The notes below the pieces were generated by a model. The model was not told the DNA's origin, ran no database searches, and saw only the letters and a list, made by a program, of their open reading frames with translations. From Anaerobutyricum hallii DSM 3353 (GTDB lineage: Bacteria; Bacillota; Clostridia; Lachnospirales; Lachnospiraceae): a DNA stretch of 39,701 nt. Both the position numbers and the translations under genes were made by a program. This document shows positions 24,195-31,825 of the stretch, piece by piece. The stretch spans positions 1 to 39,701 of the forward strand of contig NZ_ACEP01000042.1 in NCBI RefSeq assembly GCF_000173975.1, given 5' to 3'. The first letter of the stretch is position 1, and each line of letters opens with the position of its first letter.

Positions 24195-25259
24195 TCAGTC
24201 CTTACCTTTATTTTTTTCATCCAATAATGCAGCCACCTCTTTTTGTCGTGATGGATAAAGATGTCCATATGTATTCAATGTAATCTGAATATTTTTATGT
24301 CCCAGTCGTTCTTTAATAATCAATGGCTCCACACCCTGATTAATCAGATAGGCCACATGACTGTGTCTTAAATCATGTACTCTTATTGGCTTTACTCCTG
24401 TCTTTTTTTCATATCTTTTCATCCGTTTCTGAAGCGTCCTTGCCACTATTGGAAACAGACGCTCATTTTCTGGAAATCCATAATGATAACTGATATATTC
24501 CTGAACTTCTTCTTTAAGAAAATTTGGAATAATAATTGTTCTGACGGAATTATCTGTTTTAGGCGTACTGATTACATCTTTTCCATCTATTCTGTGATAG
24601 GTTTTATTGATATGAAGTAAATTATTGGTCATATCAAAATCTGCAATTGTCAAAGAAAGAAGTTCTCCTTCCCGAATTCCTGTCCAGAAAAGTATTTCAA
24701 ACATAAGATAGTCTTCACTTTTTCTGTCCACACCCGAAATAAATCTGTCATACTCCTCTTTAATCCAGAAATCCAGCTTATCCGCATCAGACTTTCCCAT
24801 ACGCTTTACTTTCTTACAGGGATTTTCTTTAAGGTTGTAAATCCTCTGTGCATGATTAAATAGTGCATTAATCTGATTCTGAATCATTCTCTCATATGTT
24901 TTGCTGAACTTATTCTCCTGTATAATTTTCTGCCACTGAATAATATCTGCAGGAGTAATTTCATTTAATTTTTTATTTCCAAAATAAGGGATGATATGTT
25001 TGTTAATCATGTGCTGCTTGTTCCGTATGGAATTTGCCTTTAATTCATTCTTCTTATCTGAAAAATAAATATCTACAAACTTATCCATCTGCATATCTGG
25101 TTCCACAGCCACTGAATTTTTAAATTCATTTTCATAATTCAGTGCTTCTCTCTTTGTTTTGAACCCTCTTTTCATCTTCTGTCTTTTCTTTCCTGTCCAG
25201 TCAATGTATCGGAAAGATGTGTACCAGGTTCCATGTGCTTTGTCTTTATAAACTGACAT
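24195..25259 (-). CDS. int: tyrosine recombinase integrase
   Basis: A 354-residue phage/ICE-type integrase. An N-terminal arm-binding AP2-like domain (GTWYTSFRYIDWTGKKRQKM) and a SAM-like core-binding domain (55-150) precede the catalytic domain. Catalytic residues: R196 (TGIREGELL), H295 and R298 (HDLRHSH), H321 (LGHKNIQITL) and Y331 (NTYGHLY). The frame is open to 25316, but the ATG at 25259 has ribosome site AAGGAGAG. It is preceded by a small winged-helix gene overlapping the longer frame. It should catalyse integration into the tuf 3' end, given the flanking repeats. Confidence 0.93.
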   Translation of the reverse strand: MSVYKDKAHGTWYTSFRYIDWTGKKRQKMKRGFKTKREALNYENEFKNSVAVEPDMQMDKFVDIYFSDKKNELKANSIRNKQHMINKHIIPYFGNKKLNEITPADIIQWQKIIQENKFSKTYERMIQNQINALFNHAQRIYNLKENPCKKVKRMGKSDADKLDFWIKEEYDRFISGVDRKSEDYLMFEILFWTGIREGELLSLTIADFDMTNNLLHINKTYHRIDGKDVISTPKTDNSVRTIIIPNFLKEEVQEYISYHYGFPENERLFPIVARTLQKRMKRYEKKTGVKPIRVHDLRHSHVAYLINQGVEPLIIKERLGHKNIQITLNTYGHLYPSRQKEVAALLDEKNKGKD

Positions 25260-25273
25260 CTGCTCACTCTCCT

Positions 25274-25465
25274 TTACATTGATTTCTGAGAAAATCCATA
25301 AAATTTTGTTTCCCAATAGGGACGTGGAATCTTTCCACGAACTGCTACATATCCTTCTTTTTCCAGCTCATTATTTAGCTGTTTTAAAATAGAATATGCT
25401 TTGCTACGTTTCACTCCCAGTTCATTCATGACATCTTCTACTGTCATCATATAATTTGTTCTCAT
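25274..25465 (-). CDS. small winged-helix protein, probable excisionase
   Basis: A 63-residue DNA-binding protein (MTVEDVMNELGVKRSKAYSI, then LEKEGYVAVRGKIPRPYWETK), the MerR/excisionase-like helix followed by a wing. It lies 14 bp upstream of int in the same operon, the usual place for the excision factor. ATG 25465 follows AAAGGAGGG. The promoter upstream is crossed by repressor-type repeats. Confidence 0.75.
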   Translation of the reverse strand: MRTNYMMTVEDVMNELGVKRSKAYSILKQLNNELEKEGYVAVRGKIPRPYWETKFYGFSQKSM

Positions 25466-25481
25466 ATAGCCCTCCTTTCCA

Positions 25482-25631
25482 GTCACTTTTGTGACTCTTT
25501 ATGTTTCTTATATTAATTGCCTTTTGTGAATTTGTCAAGTATCTTTTGCGAATTATATTTTGTTTTATTCGCACTGTTTTTACTGACATAAATCTGTATC
25601 TTTTGTTTCATTCACTTTTGTGTTAAACTAT
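25482..25631. promoter_or_regulatory. int/XRE divergent control region with repeated operators
   Basis: The minus-strand promoter for xis-int is -35 TTGACA (25533-25538), 17-bp spacer, -10 TAATAT (25510-25515). The motif YCTTTTGTGAA or a close variant occurs five times: 25484-25494, 25519-25530, 25541-25552, 25598-25608 and 25612-25622. The second copy lies in the spacer of the int promoter. A weaker plus-strand promoter for the XRE gene can be drawn at 25603-25631. The layout suits a repressor acting on both promoters. Confidence 0.6.
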
Positions 25632-25689
25632 AAGCACAATTAACGTATTCAATTTTACAAATATATAAATATTTTAAGGAGATCGCTAT

Positions 25690-26223
25690 ATGGTAGGAAA
25701 AAAAATCCGAGCTTACCGGGAATTTCGTGGATTCAGTCAGATTCAATTAGCAGAACTGTCTGGAATCAATGTTGGAACTATAAGAAAATATGAATTGGGA
25801 ATCCGGAATCCCAAACCAGAACAATTAGAAAAAATAGCTGCTGCACTTGGCTTAAATGTCAGCATTTTTCTTGATTTTAATATTGAAACAGTTGGCGATG
25901 TACTATCCCTGCTGTTTGCCATAGATGACTCTGTAAATTTATCACTTTCTGAAACAAGGAATCAGAAAATTATTTTAGACTTCGATAATCCAATGATGCA
26001 GGATTTCTTTAAGAAATGGTGCCAATTTAAAAATGTTTATGAGAAAGAAAAGGCTGAGATATTAGCTATTGAAGATGAAGATAAGAGACAGGAAGAACTG
26101 TATAAACTGAACGCTACTCAGGAAGAGTGGAAGTTGAGGGCAATGGGAACCACGATCGGGTGTCATACTGTGATTAAAAAAGGAACGGAAGATAATGTCA
26201 TTAAAACTTATGATCTAACATGA
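25690..26223 (+). CDS. XRE-family repressor
   Basis: A 177-residue protein with an N-terminal Cro/CI-type HTH (residues 1-60; IRAYREFRGFSQIQLAELSG, INVGTIRKYELGIRNPKPEQ) and an acidic C-terminal region of unknown fold (AEILAIEDEDKRQEELYKL). No ImmA-type peptidase is adjacent and no LexA-type serine/lysine pair is evident. It is divergent from the integrase operon across an operator-rich gap, so it is the probable lysogeny-type regulator. Ribosome site AAGGAGA. Confidence 0.88.
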   Translation: MVGKKIRAYREFRGFSQIQLAELSGINVGTIRKYELGIRNPKPEQLEKIAAALGLNVSIFLDFNIETVGDVLSLLFAIDDSVNLSLSETRNQKIILDFDNPMMQDFFKKWCQFKNVYEKEKAEILAIEDEDKRQEELYKLNATQEEWKLRAMGTTIGCHTVIKKGTEDNVIKTYDLT

Positions 26224-26231
26224 TTTTATAT

Positions 26232-26255
26232 AAAAAAAGAGCTCTTACGAACTCT
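26232..26255 (-). terminator. terminator of the permuted tRNA-like RNA
   Basis: Minus-strand AGAGTT pairs with AGCTCT (one G.U pair; 6-nt loop), followed by a run of seven T. It is oriented for the minus-strand RNA, not for the XRE gene, which points the other way. Confidence 0.65.
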
Positions 26256-26497
26256 GAATTTTGGGAGGTCTGGGATGTTTGTATATTTTTATAAATCGTG
26301 CTACCATTACACCACACCATCACATACACCCAGACCAAATAATAACGAACATTGTACTCTCATAGAATCAATTCCTTTCTTACAGACATATTTAATCATA
26401 TCATACACTAATCCAGAAACTAAACACTCTGATAATACTTCTACTAATTTTATGGTGTTTGGAATCGAACCAAATCCTATTAATATCTTAATTATGG
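26232..26497 (-). ncRNA. circularly permuted tRNA-like RNA gene
   Basis: On the minus strand, after a consensus promoter: T-stem TTTGG (26474-26470), T-loop TTCGATT, T-stem CCAAA (26462-26458), 3' acceptor CACCATA (26457-26451). After 129 nt: 5' acceptor GATGGTG (26321-26315), T8 G9, D-stem GTGT, D-loop AATGGTA with G18 G19, D-stem GCAC (to 26298), G26. Six consecutive acceptor pairs form (ATGGTG/CACCAT); pair 1-72 is G.A. All invariant A-box and B-box bases are present, but the 3' half precedes the 5' half. GGTCTGGG and CCCAGACC (26336-26329, 26274-26267) enclose the 5' half. No convincing anticodon arm is formed; AATAT/ATATT between halves is a weak candidate. No CCA is encoded. Function unknown. 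Confidence 0.6.
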
Positions 26498-26502
26498 GTA
26501 TA

Positions 26503-26531
26503 AGTATATTCAGTAATTTCTATTTTGTCAA
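26503..26531 (-). promoter_or_regulatory. consensus promoter of the permuted tRNA-like RNA
   Basis: Minus strand -35 TTGACA (26526-26531), exact 17-bp spacer, -10 TATACT (26503-26508). The predicted start is near 26497, about 23 nt before the T-stem. Eleven of 12 box positions match consensus. Confidence 0.75.
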
Positions 26532-26661
26532 CTAATTTCTCAATTTTTGTTATCAAGCTGTTATCATAAAGTAACTGTCATAAAAACTTCCGTTCATTTT
26601 CTTTTGCTATGCGTTTATTAATTCTAAGTTATATTTATTCGTATATAACATATCTCCTAAC

Positions 26662-26847
26662 TTTTCCACACAACAGAAAAACCCCAGAAACATTAGTTTC
26701 TGGGGTGAATCTTACGCTTGAACACAAGTACCTTGCGGTACGATATATATAAAATCTAGTATTATTCAGTTACTAATTATATAAGTTCGTGATTACTCGA
26801 GGATAGAAGCAACACGTCCTGATCCTACAGTACGTCCACCTTCACGG
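26662..26847 (-). repeat. right attachment repeat (tuf 3' end, attR)
   Basis: 184/186 identical to 12471-12656. It includes the last codons of the intact tuf, its 3' UTR and terminator. The end at 26847 is the inner limit of shared sequence in tuf. Depending on where strand exchange occurs, the final tuf codons and terminator used today may have been supplied by the element. The 126 bp to the left (26536-26661) hold no recognised gene. Confidence 0.85.
26677..26706 (-). terminator. tuf terminator
   Basis: Hairpin CCCCAGAAAC-TAAT-GTTTCTGGGG plus TTTTT on the minus strand, 87 bp downstream of the tuf stop. It is part of an 80-bp module also found at 9429 and 12481. Confidence 0.9.
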
Positions 26848-27986
26848 ATAGCGAATGTAAGACCCTGCTCCATAGCTACTGGATGGATCATGTCGATTGT
26901 CATTTCTACGTTATCACCAGGCATGCACATCTCTGTTCCTTCTGGAAGAGTGATAACACCTGTTACGTCAGTTGTACGGAAGTAGAACTGAGGTCTGTAG
27001 TTGTTGAAGAAAGGAGTATGACGTCCACCTTCATCTTTTGTTAAAACGTAAACCTGAGCTGTGAACTTATGATGGCATGTTACGCTACCTGGCTGAGCTA
27101 ATACCTGTCCACGCTGAATTTCGTCTCTCTGAACACCACGAAGAAGAGCTCCGATGTTGTCACCAGCCTGAGCTTCGTCAAGTAATTTACGGAACATTTC
27201 AACACCAGTTACAACAACTTTACGTGTTTCGTCTGTGATACCAACGATTTCTACTTCATCAGATACGTGTAATACACCACGCTCTACTCTACCAGTTGCA
27301 ACAGTACCACGACCTGTGATAGAGAAGATGTCCTCGATAGGCATTAAGAAAGGCTTATCTGTGTCACGTTCTGGGTTAGGAATCCATGTATCAACAGCGT
27401 CCATGAGTTCCATGATCTTGTCTCCCCATGGTCCGTTAGGATCTTCAAGAGCCATAAGAGCTGAACCCTGGATGATTGGAGTGTCATCTCCTGGGAAGTC
27501 GTACTCGTTTAATAATTCACGGATTTCCATGTCTACTAACTCAAGTAACTCTTCATCGTCTACCATATCACATTTGTTCATGAATACTACGATGTAAGGT
27601 ACACCTACCTGACGGGATAATAAGATGTGCTCTTTAGTCTGAGCCATAACACCATCAGTAGCAGCTACTACAAGGATAGCTCCATCCATCTGAGCAGCAC
27701 CAGTGATCATGTTCTTTACATAATCGGCATGACCTGGACAGTCAACGTGTGCGTAATGTCTCTTCTCTGTTTCGTACTCAACGTGAGCTGTAGAGATTGT
27801 GATACCACGTTCTCTTTCTTCTGGAGCTTTATCGATGTTTTCGAAATCTACTTTTTCGTTTCCTTCTACTCTTTCAGCTAATACTTTTGTGATAGCAGCT
27901 GTTAAAGTTGTTTTACCATGGTCAACGTGTCCGATGGTACCAATATTACAATGTGGTTTAGTTCTCTCAAACTTAGCTTTAGCCAT
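26793..27986 (-). CDS. tuf: elongation factor Tu
   Basis: Delivers aminoacyl-tRNA to the ribosome as a GTP complex. The 397-residue length is normal. G1 is [11 protein letters not shown]3 [13 protein letters not shown]4 NKCDMVDD and G5 GSALMAL; domain II has [12 protein letters not shown] and domain [11 protein letters not shown] and the C-terminal [10 protein letters not shown]. It follows fusA but has its own promoter and a structured leader. The 3' end is the integration site of the mobile element, and the coding sequence remains complete. A stub of another tuf end lies at 12602. Ribosome site AAGGAGG. Confidence 0.98.
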   Translation of the reverse strand: MAKAKFERTKPHCNIGTIGHVDHGKTTLTAAITKVLAERVEGNEKVDFENIDKAPEERERGITISTAHVEYETEKRHYAHVDCPGHADYVKNMITGAAQMDGAILVVAATDGVMAQTKEHILLSRQVGVPYIVVFMNKCDMVDDEELLELVDMEIRELLNEYDFPGDDTPIIQGSALMALEDPNGPWGDKIMELMDAVDTWIPNPERDTDKPFLMPIEDIFSITGRGTVATGRVERGVLHVSDEVEIVGITDETRKVVVTGVEMFRKLLDEAQAGDNIGALLRGVQRDEIQRGQVLAQPGSVTCHHKFTAQVYVLTKDEGGRHTPFFNNYRPQFYFRTTDVTGVITLPEGTEMCMPGDNVEMTIDMIHPVAMEQGLTFAIREGGRTVGSGRVASILE

Positions 27987-28055
27987 TTGAATTTCCTCCT
28001 TAAAATTACGCCTGATAGGCTGTCTTTATAATTTTAAATATTCTCGTCCGGCAAA

Positions 28056-28096
28056 GAATCGACCAGACGATTCCAAATCACAGCCAGACTGCGACT
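28056..28096 (-). promoter_or_regulatory. tandem hairpins in the tuf leader
   Basis: On the minus strand AGTCGCAG/CTGTGATT with loop TCTGG (28096-28076), then GAATCG/CGATTC with loop TCTGGT (28073-28056), 2 nt apart. Both lie between the tuf promoter and the ribosome site. There is no T-run, so they are not a terminator. The shared TCTGG loops suggest a paired protein or RNA binding site or a stability element. Confidence 0.5.
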
Positions 28097-28116
28097 ATAA
28101 AGCCGCACCTGCTGTA

Positions 28117-28145
28117 ATTATATTTCATTTTAACATTATTTGCAA
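28117..28145 (-). promoter_or_regulatory. tuf promoter
   Basis: Minus strand -35 TTGCAA (28140-28145), 17-bp spacer, perfect -10 TATAAT (28117-28122). It gives a leader of about 125 nt before the tuf ATG. Confidence 0.75.
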
Positions 28146-28178
28146 GTAAAACTTTACAGATAATCTTTATCTATGAAA

Positions 28179-30308
28179 TTATTTGTTCTGAGCTGCTAAA
28201 TGAGCATCCAGAATCTTTTCCTGTACGTTCTTAGGAACTTTTTCATAGTGATCAAAGAACATGGAGTAGTTACCACGTCCCTGAGTTCTTGAACGTAAGT
28301 CTGTAGAATATCCGAACATTTCAGATAATGGTACAAAACCATGAACGATACGTCCGCCACCTACATCTTCCATACCTTCGATACGTCCACGACGAGAATT
28401 GATATCACCGATAACATCACCCATGTACTCTTCAGGCATTGTTACGTCAACCTTCATGATAGGCTCAAGTAATGCAGGATCTGCTTTCTTCATAGCATCC
28501 TTGAATGCTAAGGAACCAGCTACCTTGAATGCCATTTCAGAAGAATCGACTTCATGGTAAGATCCGTCGTATACTGTAGCGTGTACACCAACAACAGGGA
28601 ATCCACCAAGGATACCAGCTTTTGCTGCTTCTTCGATACCAGCACCAACTGCAGGGATGTATTCTTTAGGAATAGCACCACCAACAACTTCGGAATCGAA
28701 TTTGAATGTTTCTTCTCCGTTAACGTCCATAGGCTCGAAACGAACTTTACAGTGTCCGTACTGACCACGTCCACCGGACTGTTTAGCATACTTAGAATCG
28801 ATATCAACTGCTTTTGTGAAGGATTCTTTGTATGCTACCTGTGGAGCACCAACGTTAGCTTCTACTTTGAACTCACGAAGGAGACGGTCAACGATGATCT
28901 CAAGGTGAAGCTCACCCATACCAGCGATGATTGTCTGTCCTGTTTCCTGATCTGTATGAGCGCGGAAAGTAGGATCTTCTTCTGCAAGTTTTGCAAGAGC
29001 TTCTGCCATCTTGCCCTGTCCAGCTTTTGTCTTAGGCTCGATAGCGAGCTCGATAACTGGATCTGGGAATTCCATAGACTCAAGAATTACTGGATGCTGT
29101 TCATCACAGATTGTATCACCAGTAGTAGTGAACTTAAATCCAACTGCTGCTGCGATATCTCCTGAGTATACTTTATCTAATTCCTGACGCTTGTTGGCAT
29201 GCATCTGAAGGATACGTCCAACACGCTCTTTTTTGCCTTTTGTAGCATTTAAAATGTAAGAACCAGAGTTCATTGTTCCGGCATATACACGGAAGAAAGC
29301 AAGCTTTCCAACGAATGGGTCTGTCATAATCTTGAATGCTAAAGCTGCAAATGGAGCATCGTCAGATGCAGGAACTTCTACTTCATTACCTTCTAAGTCC
29401 TGACCTTTGATAGCTTCTACATCTGTAGGAGCTGGCAGATATTCGATAATAGCGTCAAGAAGTTTCTGTACACCTTTGTTTCTGTAAGCTGTACCACAGC
29501 AAACAGGAACCATTGTACAGTTACATGTTCCTTCACGGAGAACTCTCTTTAACTCTTCAACGCTTGGCTCTTCTCCATCAAGGTAAGCCATCATTAAATC
29601 ATCATCTGCTTCACAGATTTTTTCAACCATATCTGTGTGATATAATTCAGCATCATCCTTCATATCTTCTGGAATATCAATAATGTCAATGTCTTCACCC
29701 TTCTCATCGTTGTAGATGTAGGCTTTCATTTCCATTAAGTCGATAATTCCCTTGAAGTCATCTTCCTTACCGATAGGAAGCTGAATAGGAATCGCGTTTT
29801 TACCTAATCTTGTTTTGATCTGATCTACTGCACCGTAGAAATCAGCACCCATGATATCCATCTTATTGATGAATGCCATACGTGGTACATTATAGGTGTC
29901 TGCCTGACGCCATACATTTTCGGACTGTGGTTCAACACCGCCCTTTGCACAGAAGACACCAACAGCGCTGTCCAATACACGAAGAGATCTTTCTACCTCT
30001 ACTGTAAAGTCAACGTGTCCTGGGGTATCAATAATATTGATACGATGCTCTAAAGCACCTTTTTTAGGTTTACAATCCTCTTCCAGAGTCCAGTGACATG
30101 TTGTGGCAGCGGAAGTGATTGTGATACCTCTTTCCTGCTCCTGTTCCATCCAGTCCATGGTAGCAGTACCTTCATGAGTATCACCAATCTTGTAATTTAC
30201 ACCAGTGTAATAAAGGATACGCTCTGTCAATGTTGTCTTACCAGCATCAATGTGGGCCATAATACCAATATTTCTGGTTCTCTCAAGTGGATATTCTCTT
30301 CCAGCCAA
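28179..30308 (-). CDS. fusA: elongation factor G
   Basis: Translocation GTPase, also acting in ribosome recycling. The 709-residue length is usual. G1 is [11 protein letters not shown]2 GATMD-like [20 protein letters not shown]3 DTPGHVDF and G4 NKMD; domain IV carries [15 protein letters not shown] and the C-terminal domain [14 protein letters not shown]. It lies 72 bp after rpsG in the str operon and is followed by the separate tuf promoter. Ribosome site AGGAGG. Confidence 0.98.
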   Translation of the reverse strand: MAGREYPLERTRNIGIMAHIDAGKTTLTERILYYTGVNYKIGDTHEGTATMDWMEQEQERGITITSAATTCHWTLEEDCKPKKGALEHRINIIDTPGHVDFTVEVERSLRVLDSAVGVFCAKGGVEPQSENVWRQADTYNVPRMAFINKMDIMGADFYGAVDQIKTRLGKNAIPIQLPIGKEDDFKGIIDLMEMKAYIYNDEKGEDIDIIDIPEDMKDDAELYHTDMVEKICEADDDLMMAYLDGEEPSVEELKRVLREGTCNCTMVPVCCGTAYRNKGVQKLLDAIIEYLPAPTDVEAIKGQDLEGNEVEVPASDDAPFAALAFKIMTDPFVGKLAFFRVYAGTMNSGSYILNATKGKKERVGRILQMHANKRQELDKVYSGDIAAAVGFKFTTTGDTICDEQHPVILESMEFPDPVIELAIEPKTKAGQGKMAEALAKLAEEDPTFRAHTDQETGQTIIAGMGELHLEIIVDRLLREFKVEANVGAPQVAYKESFTKAVDIDSKYAKQSGGRGQYGHCKVRFEPMDVNGEETFKFDSEVVGGAIPKEYIPAVGAGIEEAAKAGILGGFPVVGVHATVYDGSYHEVDSSEMAFKVAGSLAFKDAMKKADPALLEPIMKVDVTMPEEYMGDVIGDINSRRGRIEGMEDVGGGRIVHGFVPLSEMFGYSTDLRSRTQGRGNYSMFFDHYEKVPKNVQEKILDAHLAAQNK

Positions 30309-30380
30309 GGTTTTTTCCTCCTATAAAATGTATCCGGACGGCTGCATAATCTATGCAGCACATCCTGTGTAAATAACTTA

Positions 30381-31005
<625 letters not shown>

Positions 31006-31028
31006 TATTCCGGCATTCTCACTGATAT

Positions 31029-31442
31029 TTATTTCTTAGGTTTCTTAGCACCGTATTTGGAACGAGCCTGGCGTCTGTTTGCTACGCCTGCTGTATCAAG
31101 AGTACCACGTACGATATGATATCTTGTACCTGGTAAATCCTTTACTCTTCCTCCACGGATAAGAACAACACTATGTTCCTGAAGGTTATGTCCTTCACCT
31201 GGGATATAGCTTGTTACTTCAATACCGTTGGAAAGACGTACTCTGGCAATCTTACGAAGCGCTGAGTTAGGCTTCTTAGGAGTTGCTGTCTTAACGGCTG
31301 TACATACTCCACGTTTCTGTGGTGAGCTGGCATCTGTTGGTCTTTTCTTTAAGGAGTTAAATCCTTTCTGAAGAGCAGGTGCCGTGGATTTCTTTGCTAC
31401 AGACTGTCTTCCTTTTCTAACTAACTGGTTAAAAGTAGGCAT
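31029..31442 (-). CDS. rpsL: 30S ribosomal protein S12
   Basis: Decoding-centre protein, target of streptomycin-resistance mutations. The start is set at [13 protein letters not shown] (31442), 137 residues; the frame extends six codons further without support, while GGAGGTGAA precedes this ATG. Family motifs: [20 protein letters not shown], containing the lysine of the streptomycin site (wild-type PKKPNS), and [17 protein letters not shown]. First gene of the str operon. Confidence 0.97.
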   Translation of the reverse strand: MPTFNQLVRKGRQSVAKKSTAPALQKGFNSLKKRPTDASSPQKRGVCTAVKTATPKKPNSALRKIARVRLSNGIEVTSYIPGEGHNLQEHSVVLIRGGRVKDLPGTRYHIVRGTLDTAGVANRRQARSKYGAKKPKK

Positions 31443-31573
31443 TCTGAAATTCACCTCCATGCATATTTTCTAATGTGGTTGCTAATAGTTTCTTCTTTAG
31501 GTTAAACCAATATGACAAATCATCTTGATTATACCCATATGTGGACATAGTTATACATCGCACACAATTAAAG

Positions 31574-31602
31574 ATTATATATTTAAAAAATCTTTTTGTC
31601 AA
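31574..31602 (-). promoter_or_regulatory. str operon promoter
   Basis: Minus strand -35 TTGACA (31597-31602), 17-bp AT-rich spacer, perfect -10 TATAAT (31574-31579). It leaves a leader of about 125 nt before rpsL. rpsL-rpsG-fusA is therefore transcribed independently of rpoBC. Confidence 0.85.
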
Positions 31603-31641
31603 GGGGAAAATTGAATTTCATTTTTCTCGAAGTGCCAGAAA

Positions 31642-31812
31642 CAGACGAACCCAGAAGAAACCAACTCCAGCCACAGTCAGGCCCCTGAGAATAAAATAAT
31701 CCCTATCTGTGACCTGGGAGCAAGGTTTGAACGTTCGCGCGTCTAAGCGAACATTCAAACCGCAGCGACGAAAGTCACAGATAGGGATTATTTTATTCTC
31801 AGGGGTCGTCTG
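31642..31812. repeat. 171-bp palindromic element in the rpoC-rpsL gap
   Basis: Outer ends CAGACGAACCC (31642-31652) and GGGGTCGTCTG (31802-31812) are inverted. Inside, 31682-31713 and 31774-31805 are a perfect 32-bp inverted repeat. Within it GGTTTGAA...GTTCGC pairs with GCGAAC...TTCAAACC. The whole can fold into one very long hairpin. Related to the partial copy at 1-65. No coding capacity; no T-run follows the stem in either direction. It may be a non-autonomous MITE-like element or a conserved transcript-end structure. Confidence 0.8.
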
Positions 31813-31825
31813 TCCTGTATCTTAA

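Larger units (their letters stand above)
12657..26847. mobile_element. integrative mobilizable element inserted in the tuf 3' end
   Basis: About 14.2 kb bounded by 186-bp direct repeats derived from the tuf 3' end. It has a tyrosine integrase and small partner near the right end, an XRE repressor, a RepA-like ATPase, a MobV relaxase with an oriT-like region, TnpV and DUF5348. It has no type IV secretion genes, so transfer would need a helper. Cargo: a restriction-modification module with vsr, plus HEPN-like and DGQR-motif proteins, and a permuted tRNA-like RNA gene next to the right repeat. Outside lie ordinary chromosomal genes. The relaxase gene appears frameshifted, so present mobility is uncertain. 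Confidence 0.88.

Noticed and set aside
26298-26474. Ordinary tRNA gene in this interval
   Set aside because: The T-arm precedes the D-arm on the same strand, so no normal cloverleaf can be drawn in linear order; the opposite strand has no tRNA boxes.
26232-26497. Permuted tmRNA
   Set aside because: The D-arm is complete, unlike the reduced D-arm of tmRNA, and no tag reading frame or pseudoknot chain is evident; the unit is only about 265 nt.
26275-26535. Plus-strand ORF of 86 codons over the permuted tRNA-like RNA
   Set aside because: No ribosome site, low-complexity composition, and it reads antisense through the T-arm and D-arm; the minus-strand promoter, terminator and tRNA signatures explain the region better.
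20021-26661. CRISPR array or cas genes
   Set aside because: No regularly spaced direct repeats beyond the five short operator copies at 25482-25631, and no Cas protein.
12657-26847. Self-transmissible conjugative element (ICE)
   Set aside because: No VirB4, VirD4 coupling protein or other type IV secretion genes; only a MobV relaxase, so at most mobilizable.
31642-31812. Rho-independent terminator of rpoC
   Set aside because: The stem is far too long and no T-run follows it on the minus strand.
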